This document shows positions 1 through 10,211 of a stretch of 64,000 bases of DNA, piece after piece. Source of the DNA: Callaeas wilsoni. Its lineage: Eukaryota; Chordata; Aves; Passeriformes; Callaeidae. The stretch spans positions 1 through 64,000 of the forward strand of contig VWPU01011708.1 in assembly GCA_013398955.1 (NCBI GenBank). Direction: 5' to 3'. Under the pieces are notes generated by a model. That model was given only the letters and a program-made list of their open reading frames with translations, was not told the DNA's origin and searched no databases. Each line of letters opens with the position of its first letter. Position 1 is the stretch's first letter. The translations under genes were made by a program, and so were the position numbers.

Positions 1-418
1 CGGGGCGCGGGCGGGGGCGCGGGTCCCGCGGGGCGGCCGGGCGCTGCCGGGCTCCGCGGTGCAGCCCAGCCCCGCTCGCCCGCTCTTTATTTGCAGCCCC
101 GGTGATCTGCCCATCTGCACGGGTCCGGCTCGGGAGAGTCGCCGGGGTGGCGGGGGTGTCCCCTTGTTCCCTGCCCTGCATCAGCAGTGCCCGGCACCGG
201 CGGTACTTCCATTGAAAAGACCCGAGATGGTTTCTCTGCTCTTGCCCCCCTCTCTCCGTGCCCCGGGCCCCCTCCCCGCGCTCTCCGGGCGCGCTGCCCC
301 GTCGCTTTGGGGGCCGGGGCGTGCATCGGTGTGCTGGCCACGATGCCTGTCTGGAGCTTGCAAATGTTGGTTATTTGGTTGAAGCGGCTGGAAACTTTCC
401 CCTCCTCCCGTGCCATTT

Positions 419-432
419 GTGTGTGTGTGTGT
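419..432 (+). repeat. (GT)7 microsatellite in the CpG island
   Basis: Seven GT dinucleotides are followed directly by GCGCAC and GGGTGTGCG, an alternating purine-pyrimidine stretch that could adopt Z-DNA. It is short and probably only mildly polymorphic. Confidence 0.8.
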
Positions 433-1128
433 GCGCACGGGTGTGCGCTGCCCCTTCCCCGGCGGCGGTGGGGTCGGGGCGGGGGGCCGCAGCTGCTGCC
501 CGCCGGGGCCGGCCGGCGTGGGGCTGACCGGCGGGGCGCGCAGGCAGCCCCGGAGCCTCCGCCTGCTCCCCATCCCCACTCGTCCCTGCAAGTGAGCCGT
601 ATTGTATTTTATTTGATTTTATTTTTTCCCCGAAAGGAGGGAGCGGAGCCCCGGGGTGCCGGGGGGCGTGTTTGTGCCGGGGATCTGGCCGCATTGTGGA
701 GGAGAGGGCAGGAAAGGGGCTCCCGGGACTTGCATCGCCTCCTTCCCGCCCCCCGCGGTCCATCCGCCGGGCTGCGAGGCGACGAGCCAGGCCGGCATCC
801 CCCAACCCCAGCGCCGGCCCCAGCCCCACCGAGCACCCCCTGCCCTACCGGGACCGCGGTGAACTTTTGCCCTGGCTCCCCCCTTCCCCGCCGCCCCCCT
901 CGGCCGCTCGGGATCGCGGAGGGAAGGACCCGCCGGCTCCGCTCGCTCTGCCCGTCGCTGCGGGTCTCTGGCTTTTGTTACGGCCCCTTCTCGGACGCAA
1001 TGGACGGAGCAGGATCGCGCACCCTCCCGCGGCCGGGGGCTCCCCGGTGCCTGCCCGCCGGCTTTGTGCCCCGCAGGAAATGCACGTTCCCCGGCCGCGC
1101 TAGCCAGCGTAGAGCTGTCCACCCGGTT

Positions 1129-1160
1129 AACAAAAAAAATTTAAAAATTAAATTGTACGT
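1129..1160. other. AT-rich islet inside the CpG island
   Basis: A run of A and T (A8, then TTTAAAAATTAAATTG) sits abruptly within the GC-rich island. Just downstream, about 1166-1180, lies GGCAATATTGTTGCC, an imperfect palindrome containing CAATATTG. The islet could be a promoter element or a relic of conserved regulatory DNA. No function can be assigned. Confidence 0.4.
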
Positions 1161-1508
1161 CCAGGCTGGCAATATTGTTGCCGAGGCGCTCGACATCGCA
1201 ATTGAGGGAACCGGGAGGGCCGGTCGCTGCCCGCGGCTGCCCGGTCCCGGGGGCACGGCGCCGCGGAGCCGGACCGGGCTCTGCATCTCCCGGCGCGCCG
1301 GTGCCGGTGCCAGCTCGGCGGCGGGGGAAGATGGGCTTTTTGTGTTTTTCTGGTTGCATTTAAAAGCAAAGCCAAGCCGGCGGGGGGAGTGGGGGCGGGG
1401 GAGGCTGCGTGCCGGCCCCCTGCGCGGTGCGCGGCCCGGGGAGCCCCGCGGTGCCCGCAGCGCCCAGCCCGCGCCCGGCCCCTTCGGTACGGGGCGAGAG
1501 CCGGCGGG

Positions 1509-1527
1509 GAAGTCAATTATTGACTTC
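1509..1527. promoter_or_regulatory. Perfect 19-bp palindrome (9-bp arms, 1-bp centre)
   Basis: The arms GAAGTCAAT and ATTGACTTC are exact reverse complements separated by a single T. The core GTCAATTATTGAC has the layout of dimeric homeodomain sites of the HNF1 type (known consensus GTTAATNATTAAC), with two transitions. It is AT-rich inside a CpG island, which makes chance less likely. The protein that binds it, if any, is unknown. Confidence 0.45.
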
Positions 1528-1805
1528 TGCTTGGCCGGGTCCCAGGTGGAAGTGGGCACGGCGGCGGCGGGCGGCTCTCGGCGCGCCCCCCGTTATCGGG
1601 GCCGCCAGCCGCGCTCCTCCCGGGGGCTCCGCGGCCGCCGGACACCGCGCCCGGCCCCGCCGCCGCCCGGGGAACGCGGATGTACACACGGGGTCTGGGC
1701 ACTCGAATCTTTCTGCTGCGAAATCCGCAACGTTTGAGAACTCGGGTGGCCTGGGCGCTTCCAGAGACGGGTAACTTGGTGTTAGAATCTGCGAGTGGGG
1801 CGGGG

Positions 1806-1815
1806 GTATATACAC
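1806..1815 (+). promoter_or_regulatory. TATA-like motif at the downstream edge of the CpG island
   Basis: GGTATATACA follows a G-rich run (GGGGCGGGGG) right where the CpG island ends, so on the plus strand a transcription start could lie around 1835-1840. TATA-like words are common by chance and no initiator or transcript evidence is visible, so this is only a weak candidate. Confidence 0.2.
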
Positions 1816-2284
1816 CTTTACGCAGAATTAATGAATTATATATGGAACCAAGTGTTTTAGCAGACGGTTACCGAAATCACTCAGGGTATTACTCAGCTGT
1901 TAGAATAAATCTGAGAGAGCAGCCAGAAACCAGTTAAGAGCATCAGAATTACATTCTGCTAATGAACTGTCCTTTGACCAAAACTGGTTTAAATTTGTTG
2001 CGGAATGCTGTTTATATTTGAATAGCTCCCATGTTTTTCCAGAAATTAAGGGGAAAACAATATGCAATAGTCACTTTCATTGGAAAATGTCAGAACTATG
2101 AGCAGATGTTTGCTATGCTTGATAAATACAGTGTATAAACAACTAATATTTCAAGATGACTTATTACCATTTTTTATTACTCAGAACTATTGTATATTCT
2201 ACAGCAGCTCTGGAGAGAAAGCTGTAAATGACTCCTTCAGATTTCACAGCAAATCTACGTGGGGAAAATGACATATGGAAAGAA
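1811..2284. other. Unique AT-rich non-coding sequence
   Basis: Ordinary AT-rich sequence just downstream of the CpG island. I see no exon, repeat or RNA gene in it. Confidence 0.5.
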
Positions 2285-2475
2285 AATTGACTTATTTCCA
2301 CAACTGCAAATGGCCTCCTTTTTGCGCCTTTTCATTAGCAATCTAATCCTAAAAGCATTAGGAGCAATTATTTGCAGTGGTGCCTGACATTCTAGGTCTA
2401 ATTATTTAAATCAGTTTAACTTTTGATGGTTGACCCATTAGGTCAAATCTGTGTGCCCTTTGTTATATTTATTAA
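2285..2475. promoter_or_regulatory. Candidate conserved non-coding element (homeodomain-motif cluster)
   Basis: This block is dense in homeodomain-type words: ATTAGC near 2335, TAATCC (the OTX/PITX class core) at 2345-2350, and CAATTATTT and CTAATTATTT near 2365-2408, then TTGACC and AGGTCA-like words near 2430-2445. A small inverted repeat, TCCTAA at 2347-2352 and TTAGGA at 2358-2363, lies in the middle. It has balanced, non-repetitive composition and sits about 500 bp from the CpG island. Conservation is inferred from texture only. Alignment to other amniotes would decide it. Confidence 0.35.
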
Positions 2476-2502
2476 AGAAAAAAAAAAAGGAGGGGAGGGG
2501 GG
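2474..2502 (+). repeat. Homopurine tract (A-rich then G-rich)
   Basis: Twenty-nine consecutive purines run from A-rich to G-rich. A second purine run of 27 bases lies at 3031-3057. Both are low complexity and could form triplex DNA, but are common in vertebrate introns. Confidence 0.7.
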
Positions 2503-5500
2503 TCTTCAAACTTGCCACCTGCTACTGACATATCATTTTAGCTCTGGAGGAGATCAGCATTAAGAATAAGCAACCTCTTACATTTGTTACTTTCCATTCT
2601 AGCATGGGTAAGGACACTCCGTATAAGTGCCTTGTTCTTTGGCATCTAAAATCCACTGCTTAATCACGACAGACTTGCGTGGCTGCAGGAGTGTAAGCAG
2701 GAGGAATGGGAGGATAGGAGGATATGGCAGGTTTTCCTTATGTCATGCTTCCTAATCTACGTGAAATGCAGATGAGACGCACATACATAAAAGGGATGAT
2801 TTTTCAGTATTTGGGGGGAAAAGCTTCTTCCAAGGATCTGGGAGAGCTCTAAATCTTTAATGCATAAAGAAAAGCTCACGTTAGTATTCACATACGTTTC
2901 TGGGTGGAATGACTTATGGATGTGTAGATAGTAATAAGTATTGCAAGATGCTTGAAGCACTTGGTATCACGTGATGGGCTGTAGTGTCAGTGCTGAATTG
3001 TTTGGCAGAAGCCGATGTGTGACAAGGGGTGGGGGGAGAGAAGAGAGAAAGAGAAGGTGAAAGGCCTTGTTCCAGAAGGGTACATGTTCAATTTATTTTG
3101 ATTAGTTGTTTAAAATAACTAGAAAACAACCTAATGCTAAGCAGTTTGGCTGTGTAATGGATTTAAACTCTCTAAAAGAGCCACCGCAGCCCAAAATTGG
3201 TGGTCACAGCATGAAATTTGAAGTTGTGAACAGCAGATCTTGCAATCAGAGTTCTCGTTTTCTAGCATCTTTACAGCCCATAGTAATTAAGAACCGTCAA
3301 ACATAAACTGTATGTTGTGCATTCCTCTGACCTTGCAGAAAATAGTATGTGGCTATCCTTTGAGCTCCTGCTGCCTTCTTTGATGATAGATGTAGGGAAA
3401 TGGGATGATGTTTGAAAACCGAGGTGCATTTCCTATCAGAACTCCTGTTTGTGCTGACTGCAGCATTTAACCCTGTCATCCAGTCTGATGAACATATTGT
3501 GGCTTGACAGCCAGAGGTGCTGGTAGGAAGAGGTTGCCATGTTTTCTCTATGGAAAACCAAGTTTCCCATCCCCTAACCAAATCTGACTGATAAAGTCTG
3601 CGAACAACACTGCAGCTTCTGCCAACAGCCGGGGAAGAACGTTGCCACAAAGCGGCATTTCAGTGCTGCAGCAACTGTGGTGTTGGAGTGGGAGAAAGCA
3701 GAATCACATTTGTGACATAGCCATTATATTGGCTGTATTGTGACAGGCGAAGCTCAATGGGAAGGGACCATTTCAGCATCAGCAGACATGCCTTCCCTGC
3801 TGGGCTTGGAGAAAAATTAACAGGGCTCAGCTGTGGCATTGCAACAACAGAGTGTCGACCCAACCATAAGCAGGAGAATATATTTTAAAAAAATAAAGAT
3901 GACTTCTTTGGTTTGGTGTGGATTGAACACCAGTGACTGAGCCATTAGGCCTTCTTATATTGGTTTTTATCTTACTGTACTATCGGGAGCAAGGACGATG
4001 CTTTGAAATAGGGATTTCACTCTGCTGTGCAGTAGCTCATTGGCAAAGAAACTGCATCGGTTTGTTCGGGTCTCTCGCAATCAGCAGTGGCAGTGTGCTT
4101 ACTTCTCTCAAAAGCAGCAGAACAATGTTAAAAAGATATTCCTGAGAGTTGTATTTTCTTGTTCAGTTAGCATCTCCAGGTTTCAATAGGATGCCAGTTT
4201 TAAGCTGGGTTTCTTTCCTTGAAGCATACGTGTATTTTGCTAGCTGTCCAAACTTGTAAGTTACTCGCGCTTCTTGTTTGTAATTCCTGGAAAGAAAATT
4301 CACCCTCCAGTGCTGGCTCCCACAAAACAAGGAAGAAATAAAACAGTGAGGTCAATCCTGAATTTTAAGCTGATACAAAATGAGTTGTTACAATAGCTGG
4401 AAAGGAGGAGGCTACAAGACAGCAATAGCTGTACCTGCTGTAAGTGACAGGTGGGAGAAATTCTGTTCTTTTTCATCTGTGTTTGGATGACGGCCCAGTG
4501 CTGGCCACAAACTGCAATCCAGGATTAATCCTCACATAGTGTTTTCTTTCTATGTATCAGATTTCTCATTTTGTTAATAAGCACAGCCTAGCATGCACTT
4601 CAAGTCAGCTGTTCTGGAGTGGAAGCAACATGGTTTTGCGTTATTGAAATGACGGCTCTCATGCTTTCCTAGAGCCCGTATTGTTTGACCAGGGCAGGGC
4701 GGAGGGTGATCCTTGTAATCACAAATCCTAAACAGGGATTCTAGTTACTGATTTTACTTAATGGAAAGGGGTGGGGAGTGTAGTTTATCCAGGATTACAT
4801 ATGTATTACATCACATTTTTGGATGTGCACCCCGTGGATTTGAAGGGGCTAAAGAGTGATCTTTTGAACTGGAAACCTCAAGCAGGCATTTGGAAATGGA
4901 CCTATTGTAGAAAGCTTCCTTCACTTACTCTCTCTAATGGAGAAAAGACAAACTGAGCTGTCCTGCAGAAAGTGTCAGAAGACACATGGACCGACAGCTA
5001 AGGTGGGAGAAGAAGGGCCTGAGTCTTCAGCTGGCAGTAAGAAGAGTTTAGAGAAGTGCAGGGATTGGTTTCCTGCTCAAAACAGTCATCAGGGAACCCT
5101 CCCAATAAAAGCGTCCCTTGAAAACAGGGAGAACTTCTTGTTTCTGTTGCTAGGTGTTCTGAGAGATCTGTGCAGGAGCTAGAAACAACCCCCTCTTGTT
5201 CTTCCAGCTTTAGATACTGGATGGAAAAACGTGCCAGTGTTGTCCTCGCCCAGGTTCTGGATGGGAGGTAGGAAGCATTTCATGTCAGTTCGCTGGCCTG
5301 AGGCATTTGCTGTCCTTCAGTCCCCTGGGTAAAGGAAGCGGGGATGGCTTTCCATAATATATCAGTTTGCCCTATCCGCTCCCTTCCCCCACTGAACCAA
5401 ACACTGCAAGATAAAATTGTCTTCAGATCAGTCCTTTGCCATGAGTGTAAAAAGAGATACACGATGGAGTGACTGGGGAGAGGCCTCATGGTAAACAACC

Positions 5501-8500
5501 TGACTCTGCTCTTCATGCTGGGCTGGTCCCATTCATTCCTGGACCCGTTTAAGATGGCAGGGGTGTACAGCAGATTCCTTCCCTTAAATGTGTGCTCATT
5601 TCCCGTTGTATAAAAAGCCATTCAGTGAGGGGATTCAGTTTTCTGGGAGTCACATAAAGACGCTGCCATGTAGGACTGCACTTACTGCATTTCCATCTGC
5701 TGTCAAGATGCCACCAGCCAGTTTGACAGTTTGGAAATCTCTTCTCTTGTTCGATAAAGAACAGAATAGAGTAATTTGCATTGCCAGTTTTAACTGAGAA
5801 TTGAAATCAGCCAACAAGAAACCTTATTTTAAAGCTTGGTTGTTTGTCTATGTGGTAGTTACTCTCCAGCAGAAAGACTGGATCTCGCTGGTCTGTACCT
5901 ATTAAAACATGTTTATGTGCAACTAAAATAACTTTAAAGTAGATTTCATGTTAAGCAGAAGGACAGGGTTAACACATTCAGACTATGATTCAACATGCAA
6001 ATCAAAACCAAAATTAATTTACTATGTTATTCTTTCTGAGACGTGACTCAAGAAACTTCTTATATAGCATTAAATGCAATGAAATGTTAAACCTGAATAT
6101 TTTGAAGTGTTAAATAAAAATATTTGGAAAATACTTCATTATCAAAATACTTCCTGATGACCTCCTGAGGTCCCTTCCTGTGTGACTTATTCCGTGATTT
6201 TTATTCAGCTCCAATTCAAATGCAAAGCAAAAGAAGTGTTCTTTGAGCAAAAATGAACTGATTATTTTCTAGTTTTGTTGCTTTTTTATGAGTTTGGAAC
6301 TAGCAGATACTAGTTTCTAACATTTGGAGGGAAGTAAGCTTTCCTGCCCTTCTGCCCCTTCTCAAATCTCAGTTGCTTTCTGCAGTCTGAAAGAAGTGGT
6401 TATTGAACTAAACTGAAAAAACAGCCTCTCTGTCCCTTTGCAAGAGGCTCCCGGTGCGAAGGGTTAGTTAACTGCCCAGAGTGGATGGAACAGTAAAGTA
6501 GTGGCTTTTTCTCTGGAGGGACAAACTTTCCTCAGAACTTCACTAGGAAAGACATACAATTGAAGAATGCTTTTTTAAAACAAGACCTGTTTATAAGAAG
6601 GTCTGAAATTATGCCACTGTATAGTGGGACTTAAACTTGTGCTGTTTTTATTTAATATTGTTTCTCCTTCCCCTGGAAGAGTGAGGTGCTTTGTTATTCC
6701 TAGTTTCTGTTTACCCTTATAAAGTATCCTCATGTGGATCTTCTTGCATCAAACTCCTCAAGTCCTTGAAAAAAGCTCTTTGTTCTTTTCTAGACAGCTC
6801 AAATGCTCTTTGATAATGTGATATTAGTGATATGATTATGCCCAGTCTTCAAAGAAAAACATGGATGTCCTTCTAGGCAGAGAAAATATCTACCAAAGTT
6901 GTAGATGGCAAGGAACCCACTAAAAATTATAAATCTGTGTGCACAGCTATGAAGTGTGCATAGCCAGAACCATAGTACCACAATGCTCAATAACGGGAAT
7001 TCTGGCATGAGAGCGAGAGTTGTCCTGAAATTCTTCAGATGTCAGCAGAGTGGTGTTTGGATGAGTGTTTTTTAAAAGTAGTGTAAATTATGACTTGAAA
7101 GTTTTACCCAGAAAACTTGGTTATAAGCACTTGCTTTTATGAATTGGTGCAGTGGTTGAATATTTGCCCACATTTCATTCTTCTAGGTGAGCTTGTGGTC
7201 CAAGGAACTCTGCTTCCATCTCTGATTTAAACTTCCCATGCTATGGTCCTGAAGGAAGTTAAGCAGCTTCAGTTTTCTTCATCTTTAAAATATGGAGAAT
7301 ACGATGTCCTTGGTTTGTTTCGTATATTTATTTTATAAATGCTCATCATATTTAAAAGTTTGCATAATGGGACCCTGACCTTAGCAACAGCCTGTAAATG
7401 CTGTCATCATACACATAATTCTAATAAAGCTTCAAAATGGTAAAGTTGCCAAAGGACTAACGCTTTAGGATTATGCAAAACCCATGACAGGGGAGGGAGG
7501 CTAGAGAAGAAGTCTCTCTAGTCCTTCAGAAATGCTACATTTCTTAGTCTCCCCTGTACCTTATCAAACATGGCTTTCAAAACTGTAATGAAAATTGAAA
7601 CGCCAGCTATAAAAATTACTCTCTTTTTGCTACAGCACTGGAAGTATTAATGAGACTATATTCCCCTGCAGTGAGCACTGAGAGTTTTTGGAAGGTCTGT
7701 TCTGCACCGTCAGTCTCTTCCTGAAAATAAGTAAATGCCTCTAAATAATCCCCTTCAGGATGCACCAAGCAGCAGCTTGTACTTTTGTGTCTTCCCTCCC
7801 CGGGTTGCATGGTGCAATGCCAGCACACGGTGTGACGCAACAGTCTTGGAAATTCTTGGAAAAGCACTTCCGTTTGCTCTAGGTAGAAATTGTGTTGGCA
7901 GCAAAACTGACTCTGCTGTTTACAAGCTGGCAGCATTCTTAAATGAACTCCAAGAAAAGCAGTTTAATGTATGCGGTTCTGCGTATCCATCCAAATGCAG
8001 AGGTGTTTGAGACTGTTGGCCTGTTATTATGGGTGGTGCCTTGGAGAAAGAATGTCTTGAGTATTTGCCCAAGTGTGGACCTCTTTTTAGCAGCTGTAGT
8101 CAGCTGGTTTATTCCAGTCAGGCTGGGTTTCCCAGTTTCTGGTTGCTGCTTGTAAGGTGATGGGTTTAATTGTTGTATTGATATTCCTCAGCTCCTGAGT
8201 GAGGGAAAAAGTGACCTGAGTGTGCAGAGAGGACCATCAGCTTCATTCTGACAATCTCTATTTTGGTGGCTAAAACAGAGCTGAGTATGAGAATTTGTTT
8301 GTCACTAATATGTTGTTTGAATCTGGAAAAATAATTTCATCTGTCTGTACCTCTTCACCTCTGCCTGTGTAAGGCCATGGTATTTTGAAGATGGGCTGAA
8401 TTTCCATTAGCATTTAATGAACAGAAAATAACAATAGTAGCTGCTGTTGTCTAATATTTCACCCTGTTAATTGTGCAAGAGGATTTCAAGCTGAGTGCTG

Positions 8501-10137
8501 TACTAATAATTCAAAGTCTTGTAAGTGGAACAAAATGCAGCAAAAACTAGTACTTTTGATAGAGCTGTAGTACTGGAAATCATGCATGGAGGTGTAACTA
8601 ACCATAGAGGACAGTCATGGAAGGAAAATACATTTTAAGGGTCCTGCTGAAACAGTGATCATTGGAGTATGGAATTAAAATATTTGCCTATCCAGAAAAG
8701 ACATCCTTTCAACTCATAGGTTTCAAAATGCTTTCATAATTAGTAATCTGTGACTTACAGTTGTATCTCTGACATATTAATGTAACCTTTTCGGAGATGT
8801 TTATATGACTTTCTGAAAGCTGCACACATGTTCTTCCTTAACGGAACAGAAGCCATGGCCATAGCCCAACAAACCAGCTTCCACTCCCATCAGATGCAAA
8901 TAACTGATTAAGCACCTCAGTTTCTCTGTTTCACTTGTAATAAATAAAACCTCGCTCTCCTTTCCAAATTTTGAGACTTCATACAAAGTGGGACCTGGGC
9001 TACATGACACCAACTGTTCCATTTCAAAAGACTTATCAGTAGTTTTCTACCTAATGCCCAGAGCATCTAATACCATATGCCAGAGGGCTAGGTTGTTCCC
9101 TGTCCATTAACTGGTTGGACAAGAAAGGGGGAAAGGAGTCCAGGTGAGTCCAAGCAAGTTTCCATGTGCATCTACGCTGCCATTATTCAGAACATTTGCC
9201 TATTTGTGCTTGCTTCCTCTGTGGTTCCACATGGGCTCCTGCTACCTCTGCATTTACCTAAAACAGCTTGGGTTGTACCCTCACCAAAAACTGAAAAACC
9301 CAAAGCACTCTCCCTAAAACATCCTGGAGCAAAAGCAAAGCACATCCCCTTTTGAGGCAGCGGGGAAGCCACTGCATTTCAATGGCTTTGACCATCAAAA
9401 GTGGTGAGTGGGAGGGTATCTGACAGCGTTAGCGCTGTAGATTGACTGGCTGGGGTCACGTTTTTGTAAGTGAGAAGGTAGCAGCTGTCCTTTGAGGCAT
9501 GCAGGATGCAGCATTTCAGGGGAACTTGCAATTTTTTTTTCCATAAGAACTGCTCCATGCTGTGCCAGGCTGCTGTCTCTGCCTCCTCTGTGTCTTGGCG
9601 GGGGGAAGGGGCTGGGTGCCCATCGGGAATGCTTCTGATGGCACAGAGAAAACAAGTCTACCTCTGCTAAACTTACACGTTACTGGAGGCTAACCAGTCA
9701 AGTTTGTTGCTTTAATTTTAAGTTCCCAGTTTTGTAAATCTTCAGGGAAGGAAAGATGGCAGCATTTCAGGTGAAGTCAGTGTAATGCCAGGGTGTGGGA
9801 TTTCTGTAATTCAGTGCCTGTCGTACTGTATTTTAAGAAAATGCCTGAAATTAGAGAAGTGGAAAGGTAGTATGAACATGGTGGTTTTGCAATAAAATAA
9901 AAATATGAACAGTGCAACTGGTTGTTGGTCAGATCACAGTCTTCAGGGGAAAATGTCTTTAATAGTTGTCATTGTAAGGCTAACACTGCACTTGGCACCA
10001 AAAATTAGATTTAATGCCATAAATGGAGATAAAGCACATTGCAGCTGACAATATACTTCCAGACCATGTCCCCAGCTAAAGAGCTTGCAATGCAAGGCAC
10101 AAATAGGTGCTGTATAGATAACTGGCTGGGGGGGGTC
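2503..10137. other. Unique non-coding sequence, no gene seen
   Basis: About 7.6 kb of mostly AT-rich single-copy sequence. All frames are short (at most about 117 codons) and give no recognisable protein. Short T or A runs (for example 9531-9541) are the only simple repeats. Near 10067-10100 the words CCCCAGCTAAAGAGCTTGCAAT resemble, weakly, a line found in very old amniote interspersed repeats. I do not claim a named family. Confidence 0.5.
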
Positions 10138-10211
10138 AGATTCTGCAAATGCTTACTCAGGCGCTTTGCTTGAACTCAGTGTGACTGCTGGAGTAAGAGC
10201 TTGCACAATCC
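10138..10211. mobile_element. Foldback MITE-like relic
   Basis: A 24-base left arm (10138-10161) and a 24-base right arm (10188-10211) are imperfect inverted repeats, matching at about 17 of 24 positions. Shared words are ATT, TGCAA and CTTACTC on the left, with their complements on the right. The 26-base centre holds GAACTCAGTGTGACTG. The layout, with an internal 'ACTCAGT' dyad, resembles a short foldback repeat family common in turtles and crocodilians and present as old relics in birds. I recognise the texture but cannot name the family with certainty. No coding capacity. Confidence 0.45.

Larger units (their letters stand above)
1..1810. promoter_or_regulatory. CpG island, probable promoter / first-exon region (left end cut by window)
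   Basis: The first 1.8 kb is very GC-rich and dense in CpG, unlike the AT-rich sequence that follows. It holds GC-box-like runs, for example GGGGGCGGGG near 1391-1400, and runs of CCGCGG and GGCGCG. Such an island in a vertebrate genome usually marks a housekeeping or developmental promoter with its 5' UTR. It is interrupted by T-rich or AT-rich islets (about 600-635 and 1129-1160). Long frames run through it on both strands, including 516 codons at 187-1737. They are rich in Gly, Pro, Arg and Ala, have no recognisable domain, and are explained by the scarcity of AT-rich stop codons. I could not identify the gene or the transcript direction. The island reaches the window edge, so the real start lies outside. 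Confidence 0.8.

Noticed and set aside
187..1737. 516-codon plus-strand open frame in the CpG island
   Set aside because: It has Pro/Arg/Gly/Ala-rich, low-structure composition, long frames on the opposite strand over the same bases, and no known domain. GC-rich sequence with few stop codons explains it.
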